A DNA stretch of 64,000 nt. Source: Mimachlamys varia (lineage: Eukaryota; Mollusca; Bivalvia; Pectinida; Pectinidae). Below are positions 1-12,040 of this stretch, one piece after another (the stretch's first letter is position 1; every line of letters begins with the position of its first letter). Below the pieces are notes generated by a model. The model ran no database searches. It was not told the DNA's origin and was given only the letters and a program-made list of their open reading frames with translations. Both the position numbers and the translations under genes were made by a program. Location: positions 56,873,186 to 56,937,185 of the forward strand of contig OX392529.1 in NCBI GenBank assembly GCA_947623455.1, written 5' to 3'.

Positions 1-1085
1 CATATAAAAGCGTATACGAGACAATACAAATACACATATTCAAACAGCTACAAAATAATCTAAATTGAGTATTTAATATATAGTCCAAAGATAGAGGTTG
101 ATAGGGTAACACCTATAATCTCTCTGGCTATGAAGTATCTATCACAGTAATAAATATTTATGGTTCAAACAGTTACCGGATAGCCCATAAAAGCTCGACA
201 GGTTATTTCTAATAGAGTCTATAAGAAAATGAGGGAACGGGTATTATTAAAAATTAATATTCAGACATGAGAATGATCATATGATGAAATTTTTAGTTCA
301 ATTTTGAACATTGCAAATACAATGTATGTACAGATGTTGGGAACTTTTTTTCTTTTTTTTTTTTTTTAATTTTAGGCATAATTGTTTCAGTTTGGAAAAG
401 TTATTTTTAAAAATAAGCAAATATCATCAAATCTGTGATCATAAAACCGAGCTCTTTAAGAACTTAGAATATTACTCAAACATTCAATATGTGTGTCAAA
501 ATTGTTATTAAGAGTCATATCCATAAATGTAAATATGATATTAGAATTTAAAACTTTAAAAAATATATGGCCGGAGTAACCTCAGTTAACAAACGAAGGT
601 GATTTATCATCATTAGTTCAACTCGTCAAAATATCAAATTAAGAATATTTCGTTGATATACATTTTGTATGTGTTGTAACTGGTTTGGTTGAGATTGGGG
701 TATATACTGATTGTAAATCTCGTAACTGATGACGTAAATGTCACCAGATATCTGAACATTGTAAATTACTGTATATGTGCGTTGTCTTCAAAACTAAAGT
801 TATTGCCATATGTGATGTAGCTATAGGAAATATTTTTTTCAAAATTTATCAAAAAAGTAAACCTTTTCCGATTTAAAGAAACCATACTCTCCGATTCTTT
901 TTTTCATAAAAGTGGTCACCGATTCGAAATGTATTCAGACAACATCATAAATGTATGTAAAATACTAGGATAACTAAGATTTAACTATTAGATTATGGCA
1001 TATGTAAGTAAAATAAGCCGATTACATCAAAACAATGCAAGTTGACATCAATTCCTTTTCAACCTTTTAAAATTGATGATGGGGC
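1..1085. other. AT-rich stretch, no gene seen
   Basis: No exon-like open frame with convincing splice sites was found. The only open frame here (311-511) crosses a poly-T run at about 347-367 and has low-complexity content, so I treat it as chance. Confidence 0.5.
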
Positions 1086-1089
1086 ATTT

Positions 1090-1262
1090 TGTAAAGAAAT
1101 AAGACCAAATTGGTCACCATAACATTTGCAGTAGTTTTGCTCGTCTGACATCTCTTGAATCCCAGTGTCGTACATGTAAGGGTCTATCACGAAATCACGG
1201 TATTTAGAGCAAGCCCTAAAGTAATGAATCAACTATGACAGGTAAAGACCATAGGTTTGATA
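1090..1262 (-). repeat. Fragment of the retroelement tail seen at 12041
   Basis: Read on the minus strand, this stretch resembles 12130-12310: it keeps the segments for 'agggcttgctctaaatacc' and 'gatgtcagacgagcaaaac', and ends at a segment like 'ggtcacc'. It directly abuts the 36-bp minisatellite, which begins at its edge. The reading frame is lost. It is one of five pieces of this element in the window. Confidence 0.55.
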
Positions 1263-3068
1263 TATCAAGAGAGGGAATCGTCACGATCATTGTATACCTG
1301 TTAAAAGAGGGAATCGTCACGATCATTGTATAGGTGTTTAGAGAGGGAACCGTCACGATCAGTGTATAGCTATTTAGAGAGGGAATCGTCACGATCATTG
1401 TATAGCTGTTTAGAGAGGGAATCGTCACGATCATTGTATAGCTGTTTAGAGAGAGAATCGTCACGATCATTTGATAGCCGTTTAGAGAGGGAATCGTCAC
1501 GATCATTGTATAGCCGCTTAGAGAGGGAATCGTCACGATCATTGTATAGCTGTTAAGAGAGGGAATCGTCACGATCATTGTATAGGTGTTTAGAGAGAGA
1601 ATCGTCACGATCATTGTATAGCTGTTTAGAGAGGGAATCGTCACGATCGTTATATAGTGGTTTAGAGAGAGAATCGTCACGATCATTGTATAGCTGTTTA
1701 GAGAGGGAATCGTCACGATCGTTATATAGTGGTTTAGAGAGGTAATCGTCACGATCATTGTATAGTTGTTTAGAGAGGGAATCGTCACGATCATTGTATA
1801 GTTGTTTAGAGAGGGAATCGTCACGATCATTGTATAGTTGTTTAGAGAGAGAATCGTCACGATCATTGTATAGGTGTTTAGAGAGGGAATCGTCACGATC
1901 ATTGTATAGTTGTTTAGAGAGAGAATCGTCACGATCATTGTATAGCTGTTTAGAGAGGGAATCGTCACGATCATTGTATAGTTGTTTAGAGAGAGAATCG
2001 TCACGATCATTGTATAGCTGTTTAGAGAGAGAATCGTCACGATCATTGTATAGTTGTTTAGAGAGAAAATCGTCACGATCATTGTATAGTTGTTAAGAGA
2101 GGGAATCGTCACGATCATTGTATAGTTGTTTAGAGAGGGAATCGTCACGATCATTGTATAGTTGTTTAGAGAGGGAATCGTCACGATCATTGTATAGTTG
2201 TTTAGAGAGGGAATCGTCACGATCATTGTATAGGTGTTTAGAGAGGGAATCGTCACGATCATTGTATAGTTGTTTAGAGAGAGAATCGTCACGATCATTG
2301 TATAGCTGTTTAGAGAGGGAATCGTCACGATCATTGTATAGTTGTTTAGAGAGAGAATCGTCACGATCATTGTATAGTTGTTTAGAGAGAGAATCGTCAC
2401 GATCATTGTATAGCTGTTAAGAGAGGGAATCGTCACGATCATTGTATAGTTGTTTAGAGAGGGAATCGTCACGATCATTGTATACCTGTTTAGAGAGATA
2501 ATCGTCACGATCATTGTATACCTGTTAAGAGAGGGAATTGTCACGATTATTGTATAGCTGTTTAGAGAGAGAATCGTCACGATCATTGTATAGCTGTTTA
2601 GAGAGGGAATCGTCACGATCATTGTATAGGTGTTTAGGGAGGGAATCGTCACGATCATTGTATACCTGTTAAGAGAGGGAATCGTCACGATCATTGTATA
2701 CCTGTTTAGAGAGGGAATCGTCACGATCATTGTATAGCTGTTTAGAGAGGGAATCGTCACGATCATTGTATAGCTGTTTAGAGAGGGAATCGTCACGATC
2801 ATTTTATAGCCGTTTAGAGAGGGAATCGTCACGATCATTGTATAGCTGTTTAGAGAGGGAATCGTCACTATCATTGTATAGCTGTTTAGAGAGAGAATCG
2901 TCACGATCATTGTATACCTGTTTAGAGAGGGAATCGTCAAGATCATTGTATAGTTGTTTAGAGAGAGAATCGTCACGATCATTGTATACCTGTTTAGAGA
3001 GAGAATCGTCAAGATCATTGTATAGTTGTTTAGAGAGAGAATCGTCACGATCATTGTATAGCTGTTTA
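1263..3068. repeat. Minisatellite, 36-bp unit, about 50 copies
   Basis: The unit is close to gtttagagagggaatcgtca followed by cgatcattgtatagct. Variants are mostly single-base changes (ggg/gag, agct/agtt/agccg/acctg). The unit is 12 codons long and lacks stops in several frames, so it gives a 649-residue open frame on the minus strand and shorter ones on the plus strand. I see no splice or codon evidence that either is a gene. Some multi-unit blocks recur, for example around 1830-2090 and 2190-2410, which suggests block duplication. Confidence 0.95.
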
Positions 3069-3689
3069 TGGTTGTCATAGTAGATATCGCGATAAGAGCA
3101 CTTTGTGGTAAACGATTCTGTTGTGTCTTTGATTTCAAGCTCCGAAGGATATACATTGTATGCAAATGACTTAGTTTGCCAACATCCTTTTATCTATAGA
3201 CAAAACCTGACCCCGAAATTGAAATTGAAATATTTGGCAAGGTTTTGTGTCTGTTACCCGTCCAACTCAGCTAAGAGCGGGGCAAAGCTTGGTCTCAATG
3301 GGATAAATAGAAGGTTGTGTTATAAACATGTACATAATTATAATTGTAAAAATAATCTTTTTCATGAGCTTTAGTTCCTAGCAAAAATAGGCACGAGATA
3401 TTGACATCATAAACACATAATAAGAAATTTATAATCATATTTCACAATATCATATTAGTATTTGCATTTGCTGAACACTTTAGAATATTGAAGTAATGCT
3501 ATATAATCCGCCAATCAATTATCTCTTGATGGTGTGTGTCAGTCCATTTATGATGCAGTACATGCTCCAATTATTTATCTTTCTAGTTTTTTATTTTCGT
3601 TATAATGCATATAATAACCTGTTTATTATTGTGATCAAACAGTTCCAATGATGTTCTGAAAGATGGCACACACACATGCTGCACCTTTT
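3069..3689. other. Intergenic, no gene seen
   Basis: Beyond the minisatellite edge there is AT-rich sequence without a supported exon. The open frame at 3105-3374 has no recognisable domain and no context. Confidence 0.4.
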
Positions 3690-3860
3690 AAAAGTACTAG
3701 ATACAGCTGTTTCGTCCTCCTAGGACTCTTCAGTGATGCTAGGGGTCAAAAGGTGGGAATCCGAAATTTCTAAACTAATGTAGAAGCAGAATTAAGGGTC
3801 AGGTGCGTAGAAACCCTTTATTTTATGAATTTTGAAGTAAAATTAAACTATTTTTGTATA
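3690..3860 (+). repeat. Dispersed repeat R1 (cagctgtttcgtcctnnt...)
   Basis: The core 'acagctgtttcgtcct...aggactc..cagtgatgctaggggtcaaaaggtgg...gggtcaggtgcgta' recurs inverted at 43850-44020, and in shorter form at 15055-15130 and 38540-38620. Four pieces at unrelated places show it is a dispersed mobile-element fragment. The family is not identified. Confidence 0.75.
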
Positions 3861-4158
3861 ATTTTAAATCGTGTACTACGAAAATGTGTATATTATGTAC
3901 CGTGCCACTACTCAAATGAGATAATTGTGGCTATGGAGGCTCCAGCAAACCTCGAGGACTAACAAAATCTCATCTTTTCTACATAATTCCTGTGATAATC
4001 AACTTTTATTGTCGCAGTTTCCTCTCAGAAATCATTACGCTGAGGTGAAACCATATATTTCTAAGTCAATATAAAAATCCTCCCACAAAAAAGATTAAAT
4101 TAGAGAATTTGGTTATATGTGGTCATATAAACCTGAAAAGTGATATCAACGTTTTCTT
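3861..4158. other. Spacer, nothing recognised
   Basis: AT-rich sequence between repeat R1 and the 30-bp minisatellite. No gene seen. Confidence 0.4.
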
Positions 4159-5934
4159 GTATTCTCATATATATATTTCCACACATGGGTATTCTCATAT
4201 ATATATATTTCCACACATGGGTATTCTCATATATATATATTTCCACACATGGGTATTCTCATATATATATTTCCACACATGGGTATTCTCATATATATAT
4301 TTCCACACTTGTGTATTCTTATATGTTTATTTCCACACATGTGTATTCTCATATATATGTTTCCACACATGTGTATTCTTATATATATATTTCCATACAT
4401 GTGTATTCTCATATGTATATTTCCACACAAGTGTATTCTCATATATATATTTCCACACATGTGTATTCTCATATGTATATTTCCACACATGTGTATTCTC
4501 ATATGTATATTTCCACACATGTGTATTCGCATATGTATATTTCCACACATGTGTATTCTCATATGTATATTTCCACACATGTGTATTCTCATATGTATAT
4601 TTCCACATATGTGTATTCTCATATATATATTTCCACACATGTGTATTCTCATATATACATTTCCACACATGTGTATTCTCATATGTACATTTCCACACAT
4701 GTGTATTCTCATATGTATATTTCCACACATGTGTATTCGCATATGTATATTTCCACACATGTGTATTCTCATATGTATATTTCCACACATGTGTATTCTC
4801 ATATGTATATTTCCACACATGTGTATTCTCATATATATATTTCCACACATGTGTATTCTCATATATACATTTCCACACATGTGTATTCTCATATATACAT
4901 TTCCACACATGTGTATTCTCATATGTATATTTCCACACATGTGTATTCGCATATGTATATTTCCACACATGTGTATTCTCATATGTATATTTCCACACAT
5001 GTGTATTCTCATATGTATATTTCCACACATGTGTATTCTCATATGTATATTTCCACACATGTGTATTCTCATATATATATTTCCACACATGTGTATTCTC
5101 ATATATATATTTCCACACATGTGTATTCTCATATATACATTTCCACACATGTGTATTCTCATATATACATTTCCACACATGTGTATTCTCATATGTATAT
5201 TTCCACACATGTGTATTCGCAAATGTATATTTCCACACATGTGTATTCTCATATGTATATTTCCACACATGTGTTTTCTCATATGTATATTTCCACACAT
5301 GTGTATTCTCATATATACATTTCCACACATGTGTATTCTCATATATACATTTCCACACATGTGTATTCTCATATATATGTTTCCACACATGTGTATTCTC
5401 ATATGTATATTTCCACACATGTGTATTCTCATATGTATATTTCCACACATGTGTATTCTCATATATATGTTTCCACACATGTGTATTCTTATATATATAT
5501 TTCCACACATGTGTATTCTCATATGTATATTTCCACACATGTGTATTCTCATATGTATATTTCAAAACATGTGTATTCTCATATTTATGTTTCCACACAT
5601 GTGTATTCTCATATGTATATTTCCACACATGTGTATTCTCATATGTATATTTCCACACATGTGTATTCTCATATGTATATTTCCACACATTTGTATTCTC
5701 ATATATATGTTTCAAAACATGTGTATTCTCATATTTATATTTCCACACATGTGTATTCTCATATGTATATTTCCACACATGTGTATTCTCATATGTTTAT
5801 TTCAAAACATGTGTATTCTCATATTTATATTTCCACACATGGGTATTCTTATATATATGTTTCCACACATGTGTATTCTTATATTCTTATTTCCACACAT
5901 TTGTATTCTCATATATATATATATATATATATGT
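4159..5934. repeat. Minisatellite, 30-bp unit, about 58 copies
   Basis: The unit is tattctcatatgtatatttc plus cacacatgtg. Common variants are atatgtatat, atatatacat and atatatatgt, and every few units one reads tattcgc. The first two units carry extra AT pairs and the array ends in a pure (AT)n run at about 5909-5932. Because 30 is a multiple of three and the unit lacks stops, it opens three plus-strand and two minus-strand frames of 440-614 codons. These overlapping frames are not genes. Confidence 0.95.
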
Positions 5935-7030
5935 TGTGACACGAGTATATTAAGCCATGGTCGTCAAGTGTACGATTAATCTGTTTTTTGGCTAGGTGAA
6001 AGTATCTGCTAATTGGTATTTTCTTCTGATTTATTTCTCTCTCTTTTTATTTTCAAAGATGATCAACAATACATTTCTTCCGCATACTTTCGAACTTGAA
6101 TTGTACTACAAAGTAGAACGCTTGAATATTTCAAATAGTATTATTACCATTAATTGCGGGTCGTTTTATGCATTTAAATGTAAAATGAATCATTTCGTTG
6201 TCGCTTTCTACGTCACTCACAAAGTAGTTTGTTCTGTAAAGATTGTCCTAATGTTCTGGGCTCATATTCATGAAACCGTTTTTCAATTATGGATTCTGTG
6301 TTCAAACCAACTTTCTTGAAACTCGCTAAAACACCTCATTGAAAACAGTTTTCTTCTTTAAGTACCTTCCATGTTTTCCAAATATTTTAACAGAACAAGA
6401 TTTTTATATAACTCATAGGTAAAACAAGAAATTCTGCTTGAGAACAAAATCTATGCTTGAGCATGAGAACGGCTTCATGAATACGGTGAGAAAACTGGTA
6501 CCATATTGATTGATATGAAATCACTGCTTTAAAACTGAATATTTACATTTGCATGGCAAAGCCAATATATATTTATATATATATAACTAACCAAAGATCA
6601 AGAGGCGTGCGATTTAAGAGACCGTAAACAACACCAAGACGCGACGATTATGACGTCATTGTCTCGGCATAGAACGTTGACGATTCGCCTTGATATGGTC
6701 TTTATAGTCGTTATAAATGACAGAACTTCGCAGTTTGCGTTCAAAGCTCTGTCATCAATGCTTAATTAAAACTTTGGCACTTATGCGCTGTCATCCGTCG
6801 CTTAATCTTACAAAATCCCATTAGGGTAAAATACATATAGCTTCACACAAACGTGTATGATAATACATTTATAAAATAACGATATGAAATTACTTATTTT
6901 CCTAAAGCTGAGAAGCTTTATTTCAGAAAATAGAATTTTTTGTAGTATTATGTAATCCCTTTTCGTATAACTAAACGTTCAAACAATAAATTATAAATCT
7001 CCATGCATGCATTATAAATGAAATCGAAAT
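5935..7030. other. Gene-free stretch downstream of gene A
   Basis: No supported exon. An imperfect inverted pair (ggctcatattcatgaaaccg near 6260 against cggcttcatgaatacgg near 6469) hints at a decayed foldback element. A TGACGTCA octamer lies near 6650. Confidence 0.35.
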
Positions 7031-7154
7031 CAAATGTTTAGTGTAGACATTTTATTAATGAATGATGAACGGCAACAACAATAACAAATAAATACAACAA
7101 TAAACAAACAGATTTCCACTGATCGACCAGCCATAACGAGATATTGCGCGATAT
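7030..7154 (-). other. Gene A terminal 3'-UTR exon with polyA signal
   Basis: On the minus strand an acceptor (ctcgtttcag) precedes an exon starting at 7154, with AATAAA at 7056-7051. The sequence is closely matched by the gene B equivalent at 16080-16202, including the acceptor and the polyA signal. Conservation of a non-coding exon between the copies supports it as transcribed. The upstream donor is at 7498 (gtaagtat). Confidence 0.7.
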
Positions 7155-7544
7155 CTGAAACGAGAAGAAACCATAATATTAGAGTCAGTATAAATCACGG
7201 ATATTTGTATATACATTGTAGACTCGTTTAAGTGATATTTTATCTTTAATCATTAATCCGTTTGCTTTTATTTTTACAGTATAGCTATTCCATTTTTATT
7301 TACATATCGTGTCATTATCTAAATCGGTGTAGCTTAGCTTTGAATGTAAATCATTTTATGAAATATGTTTGTCAATAGTTCTATCACAGATATTTAATTT
7401 TCAAAGCTTACTAAAAGAGTTATTCTGTGGGTATGACTTTATTGTATCATATTATATTTCTAAGCAAATGTTTTATATGTATAGCGTGTAATACTTACAT
7501 ATTTTTTAGTTGCAGAGAAATAAATAGCATGGAGGCTAAACAAA

Positions 7545-8268
7545 TTAACCGAGGAGTCCTCCGTTGGAGTTCCTGAGCAGGAATGGCAGCAACAAAAGCA
7601 TGAGGACTGAAAAATACGAAACGAAATTAAGTAAAATTTATAGTGCTAAGTTTATAAAATAGAGGTAAATATATTCATATAGGAATTGATATATTCATAT
7701 TTCAATGCTACTTGTCAATTTGTTTAAGTTATACTTCATTTTCAGGTTAAAATGTAAAATTCCTTTCGCATTAAAAGACATTTAGAATGTTTCATAATAA
7801 ATAAAACCTATTTAATTATTTGTATGATCATGGATTAAGAATAAACATTATTTTATCAATTTGAGAAATTAATTATGAAACAGATTCTTCAGAAATATTT
7901 CAAAAAATGTTCTTACCCAAACCGTTGTTATCCCCAAAAAGACCACCATCATCTCCGTACCCTCCTACAGGCATTGGGGGTGGCAGGTACATAGGGGCGG
8001 CATAGGGGGCACGGATAACAGTGCTCTCAACCCTGTCGTATCCCTTTCCGTATCCGTGTCCCTTTCCGTATCCCTTTCCATATCCGTGTCCGTATCCCTT
8101 TCCGTACGTCATGCCACCGTACTGAGGATAACCCATAGTATAGCCACTGGAGTATTGCGGCATACCATAGTTGTACCCTTCGTCATATTCGTAAAAATCA
8201 TCTCCCAGACAGGCACTGAGGCCCAGGGCGGCGACGATAACGAAAAGTGTGACACTGACGGCTCTCAT
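7545..8268 (-). CDS. Gene A: secreted Gly/Tyr/Lys-rich protein with hydrophobic tail
   Basis: Two coding exons: 8268-7917 (exon begins 8281 after ttttacag) and 7606-7545, joined in phase 1, giving 137 residues. Residues 1-22 are a signal peptide. Then come an acidic Tyr patch (DDFYEYDEGYNYG), Gly/Tyr/Met-rich sequence, GYGKGYG-type repeats at about 53-77, a Pro-rich stretch (MYLPPPMPV), the motif FGDNNGL, and a second-exon tail VLMLLLLPFLL followed by RNSNGGLLG. The ATG at 8268 was chosen because an acceptor lies 13 bases upstream; a longer open frame starting at 8397 reads into the intron. The composition suits a structural matrix protein of shell, periostracum or byssus (inference). It differs from gene B at two residues. 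I do not recognise a named family. Confidence 0.85.
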
Positions 8269-8408
8269 CTTGACGGAATATCTGTAAAACAGAAAACCAA
8301 AGAGAAAATTAAATATAATCCAACTTTTTTCAATTCTCATTCGCTCCATATTTCGTGATATTGGCCTGATGCTTATACTTTTAGAAACACAGATCAATAT
8401 TGTGTTTA

Positions 8409-8450
8409 TGACGTCATAATCATTGTGACGTCACAATCATTGTGACGTCA
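8409..8450. promoter_or_regulatory. Three TGACGTCA (CRE-type) octamers in gene A intron 1
   Basis: Perfect palindromes TGACGTCA lie at 8409-8416, 8426-8433 and 8443-8450, exactly 17 bases apart, in the first intron of gene A. TGACGTCA is the classical CREB/ATF site (established knowledge). I do not see this trio in gene B intron 1. A poly-C run follows at about 8457-8470. Function is inferred. Confidence 0.5.
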
Positions 8451-8854
8451 CAGTGCACCCCCCCCCCCCTTCCCACCTATGCATTCCAGGCTTATTTAAG
8501 ATCAATATAATGCAATTTCAGTCTTTTGCAAATACATGCAAGATCTAATAAAAAAAATTAGGATATGAATTTGGTGTTATACCAACCTTGTAGAATCTAA
8601 ACTATTGACCTCGGGTTGCGTACTCGGTTAATATTTGATTCTACCAGGTTGGCATAACATCATATAGACGTCACCAAAAGTCCATAATTGATCAATACTA
8701 CACAAAGGTAGTAACTTAAAACGCATTCAAAATAAAATATGCATTGACATATTGAAACTGTTCAAAACCTACTTGGTTGAGTATAAATTATTCTGGTTTC
8801 TGAATATCAAAATTTTATCTAAAATATAGTTTCTAATTAAGTATATGTACTTAC

Positions 8855-8907
8855 TTTACTGGCGCTGTAAAATACTGACGGTTGACTGGTAAAATTGCCC
8901 TTTTATA
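8855..8907 (-). promoter_or_regulatory. Gene A core promoter and non-coding exon 1
   Basis: A TATA box (TATAAAAG) lies at 8907-8900 on the minus strand. A short exon about 30 bases downstream ends at 8855, with donor gtaagtac at 8854. The segment from TATA to donor is almost identical in gene B. The transcription start near 8872 is inferred from the usual TATA spacing. Confidence 0.75.
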
Positions 8908-8960
8908 CACCCAACGGTTCTTCCGGTATCGAATGGATTGGAGACAACTTCCGCTTTTTT

Positions 8961-9030
8961 TCGTTTCTGAGATGCCCCCCGGGAACTTGACGCGTTAAAC
9001 GACGAGACGTTGTGATGTACTATGACGTAA
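8961..9030. promoter_or_regulatory. Conserved upstream elements of gene A
   Basis: A 25-base block, tcgtttctgagatgcccccc plus gggaa (8961-8985), is identical upstream of gene B (17778-17802), although nearby sequence has diverged. TGACGTAA lies at 9023-9030, about 116 bases beyond the TATA box. The same octamer is placed similarly in gene B and, inverted, in gene G3. Conservation suggests binding sites; the factors are unknown. Confidence 0.5.
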
Positions 9031-9059
9031 TCACGGATTGCTTACAGAGGCACATTAAA

Positions 9060-9440
9060 GATGCTTGTCCCTTCTAGTATATTTCCTTATAAGTAAAAGT
9101 GTCCCATACTCATAGAATCTTTGAATGCTTTTTTATTTTCAAATTCGCAACATGAACGAATGTTGAGCTATCATCAGTAAATGTAGACAAACTGTTTTTG
9201 ATAGTTATTAAAATTATTTTTTCGAAAAATTACATTTTAAAACAAATTTCAAACGCTACAGTAAGAAATATCTTAATTTAATGTATCAATTCAGTAGTAT
9301 TATGTTATCAATACTCAGATTTTCGTGGTTTTTTTTAGAAATGTTATAATAAAATGAAATCCCTTTTTATTAAAAGAACAGAGCGAAATGAAATAAAAAT
9401 TTTATCAAACTTATTCAAACTTATAAATATGCTTATTTTA
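9060..9440. other. Upstream flank of gene A, no gene seen
   Basis: AT-rich sequence without a supported exon. Confidence 0.4.
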
Positions 9441-11045
9441 GAATATTGCTTTGCCAGTTCATTCATTTCAAATCAACGTTTCGTTATGGTATCGAGTACC
9501 TATAGAAAACCCTGGCCGTCGCCAATTTCACTTCGTCAATTTCAAGTTACAAAAATAACACCTTTTATATCCACGTGGTACATGTTGGACTACCTACAAG
9601 TTTCAATTGTTAATTTAGTATTACATTTTCAAAATTTACAATTCTCTTTGGATTATTTCGGAGGCAGTTCCAGGTTAGTATTTTTACTTAAGCCCGTACT
9701 TTTAAATTCTACAATTGATTCCTTTCTGTGAAGAATGAGTTTCATTTCTCCAGTTTAATATAAAATATCCTTTTAATTTATAAAATATGGTACTCTTAAG
9801 ACAGGACATACGTGAAAACACTTGTTGGAGATCTGCATCAAATTGCATATAGTTTTCACATACCTTAGCCATGTTTATTTACATTGTATTAGATTGAATT
9901 GGTAGCATTTCATAAATGAATGTATTCCAATTTTTCGTCATGAAGCCCAGAATTTAACCATTCTTATATTTTCACATATCATAAAATTAGAGGTTGATGT
10001 TTTAACGTTTAGTATGTGTTTGCAAAATTTAAGATGTAAACGTTAAATAAGTTTATAGTTACAGAAACCCATACACCGTACTTCTCACCCATATAAAGCA
10101 GCAGGTTTAACAGCTTTGTCAAATATGTCAAGTTGGCAATCTATTGACAGATTATGATCCTAAAAACATACATTGCTTTATTATCTTGACCATACAGTTA
10201 TCAATTATTGAATTGTGTCCAACTCAATGTTTTACTCAAATATACACCGATATTTGAAATCCTTAGCTAATCCTACTCCTGCAGTACCGTTGTATACATT
10301 GTACCTGGTATGTACATTTAAGTCAATGGGGAATTTTTTTAACCAAAACCTGGATTTTACTTTTACTAATACTGACTTTAAAAGGTGAAAAGTTAGAATA
10401 TTCAGAGAATATATCTAAGTGCTTTTGCAAACACTCTGCTGTGCCTGCTAATAGTATAGTGTCATCAGCGTATAACATGACATAACATGACATGTAGCTT
10501 CAAATGTACATGTTATTTCTACTCTAGATTGTCATTAATATTAGAAAGATCTCACAGTTACGTGATTTCATAGAATATTTTAATGTGAAAATAAAAATTG
10601 GGAAAGGTTAACGGCCTGTCGGACCCCAAAACTACATGAATATAATTATATTCGAAAAGGCACCATCTCTCATCACTTTATATATTTGTTGTAATTCGAA
10701 AACATTTTCCATCAACAATATTTACCAGAAGTTTGTTCCAAACACCAATCATTCACACACTGTCAAAGGCCTTTACAGAATCTATAAATGCACAATAAAT
10801 TCGTTTTTTTAGATGTTTATATAATTTAATTAATGTAAAAAGTGGAAATATATGATCAATGGTTGAGTGATTTCTCCGAAACCCAGCTTGATTTTCGAGA
10901 ATTATTTATACGTTATCTACGTATATGTTTAAACGTTCGTTAATTACAGCTATAAACAATTTAGCTACATGTAGACAGCTTAGGAATTTCTTAAAGTAAT
11001 TGGCCGATAGTTGACGGCACCATACAAACTACCGTTGTTCTTAAA
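9440..11045 (-). pseudogene. Decayed LINE reverse transcriptase (jockey/CR1-like)
   Basis: Minus-strand fragments appear in the order of a non-LTR reverse transcriptase: LFIAVINERLNIYVDN near 10920, ENQAGFRRNHSTIDHI near 10870, a degraded FIDSVKAFDSV near 10780, the catalytic LYADDTILLAG near 10470, and DIFDKAVKPAALYG near 10100. Stops and frameshifts break every segment, so it is dead. Below about 10000 similarity fades and the end is uncertain. The open frame 9354-9731 on the other strand is not supported. Confidence 0.75.
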
Positions 11046-12040
11046 ACGGGGATGTTATTTCCTAGGCAGGGATTACTTTGGGGCGAGATTAGGGGATTTT
11101 TGCCCTTATTTTTCCTAAAAATAGCTTTAAAATTCAAAATTGTATTATTTTACATAGAAAAATCTCATAGACATTTTTTACTGGTCCCATAAAATCCCTC
11201 AAATTCCCCCATAGGTTTTAAGAGTCAGAATTATCCCTGCCCAGGGGCCAGGTTTCGGGCACGTGACCAGTTTTTTAAATGCAATTAACTCAGTCCACTT
11301 ACAACTGCATCATTAGATCAATAGTCGACTTTATACATTCGTTACATATAGCATAACGTGCGCAACAGCCTTACTATTGTTTAACATTTGGACACATTTC
11401 ATTATTTTCTTGGGCAATATTGGCTTATTTATAGAATCGACATATTACAAAATTGTATTACAAATAATTCCGAGTTTGTACTATCGTGGTGATACACGGT
11501 CACATATATCATTCTATTAAGGACTCGATCTCGATTCCGAGTGGTGGTGGTGGGAGGGGGGGGGGGTACATGTTTCCTAACTGCCTGTATAATTACACTT
11601 TATAGCTCACCAGAGCCCCGCTGCATCCAATTCAACTATTTTATTACTGTAGGCTTTATGGTCTATAAGTTCAAAGAGTTTGAATTTAACATTAGAGAAT
11701 TCGCAAAATGCGAGTTGATTTCTCAAACTGCAGAATAGTATTGTGCTTGCATTTTTCGGCGAGTGGTTGTACATATTACTCCAATCTATACACATGTCAG
11801 AAAACGTCTTCGAAAGTATAAAACGAATCATGAAACGAAGCCACATACACAAGCACAAATAGTGCAATGTTTTATTATTGACACTTTTCTAAATTGTAAT
11901 TCAGACTGATTCAGAATGAATTGTAGTACTTTCATTATCCAATTCAAAATTGCGAGCAAGTTTCTAGCTTGGCGAGTTAAAATTTTACCCACTCGCTACA
12001 AAATGTGAGTTGCTAGAGAAGTTAAATTGGACAGCAACAT
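11046..12040. other. Gene-free stretch with poly-G tract
   Basis: Contains a short imperfect repeat around 'aggcagggattactttgggg' (11070) and a G-rich tract at 11541-11567. Small overlapping frames on both strands lack support. A piece near 11940-12000 repeats phrases such as 'gcgagttaaaattt'. Confidence 0.4.

Noticed and set aside
1263..3068. CRISPR-like array
   Set aside because: Repeats are directly adjacent with no unique spacers, and the context is a eukaryotic genome.
1216..3165. 649-codon minus-strand frame of 12-residue repeats
   Set aside because: It is the 36-bp minisatellite read in a stop-free frame, with open frames on the other strand too and no promoter or splice support.
4109..5979. 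Five overlapping frames of 441-614 codons
   Set aside because: All come from the 30-bp minisatellite, whose unit is a multiple of three and stop-free in several frames.
5996..6319. 107-codon frame with hydrophobic start
   Set aside because: Composition looks like random AT-rich translation, and it starts in sequence with no promoter or splice context.
7900..8397. 165-residue form of gene A starting at 8397
   Set aside because: The extra N-terminus lies in intron 1. An acceptor and a good signal peptide at 8268 favour the shorter start, and gene B has no such extension.
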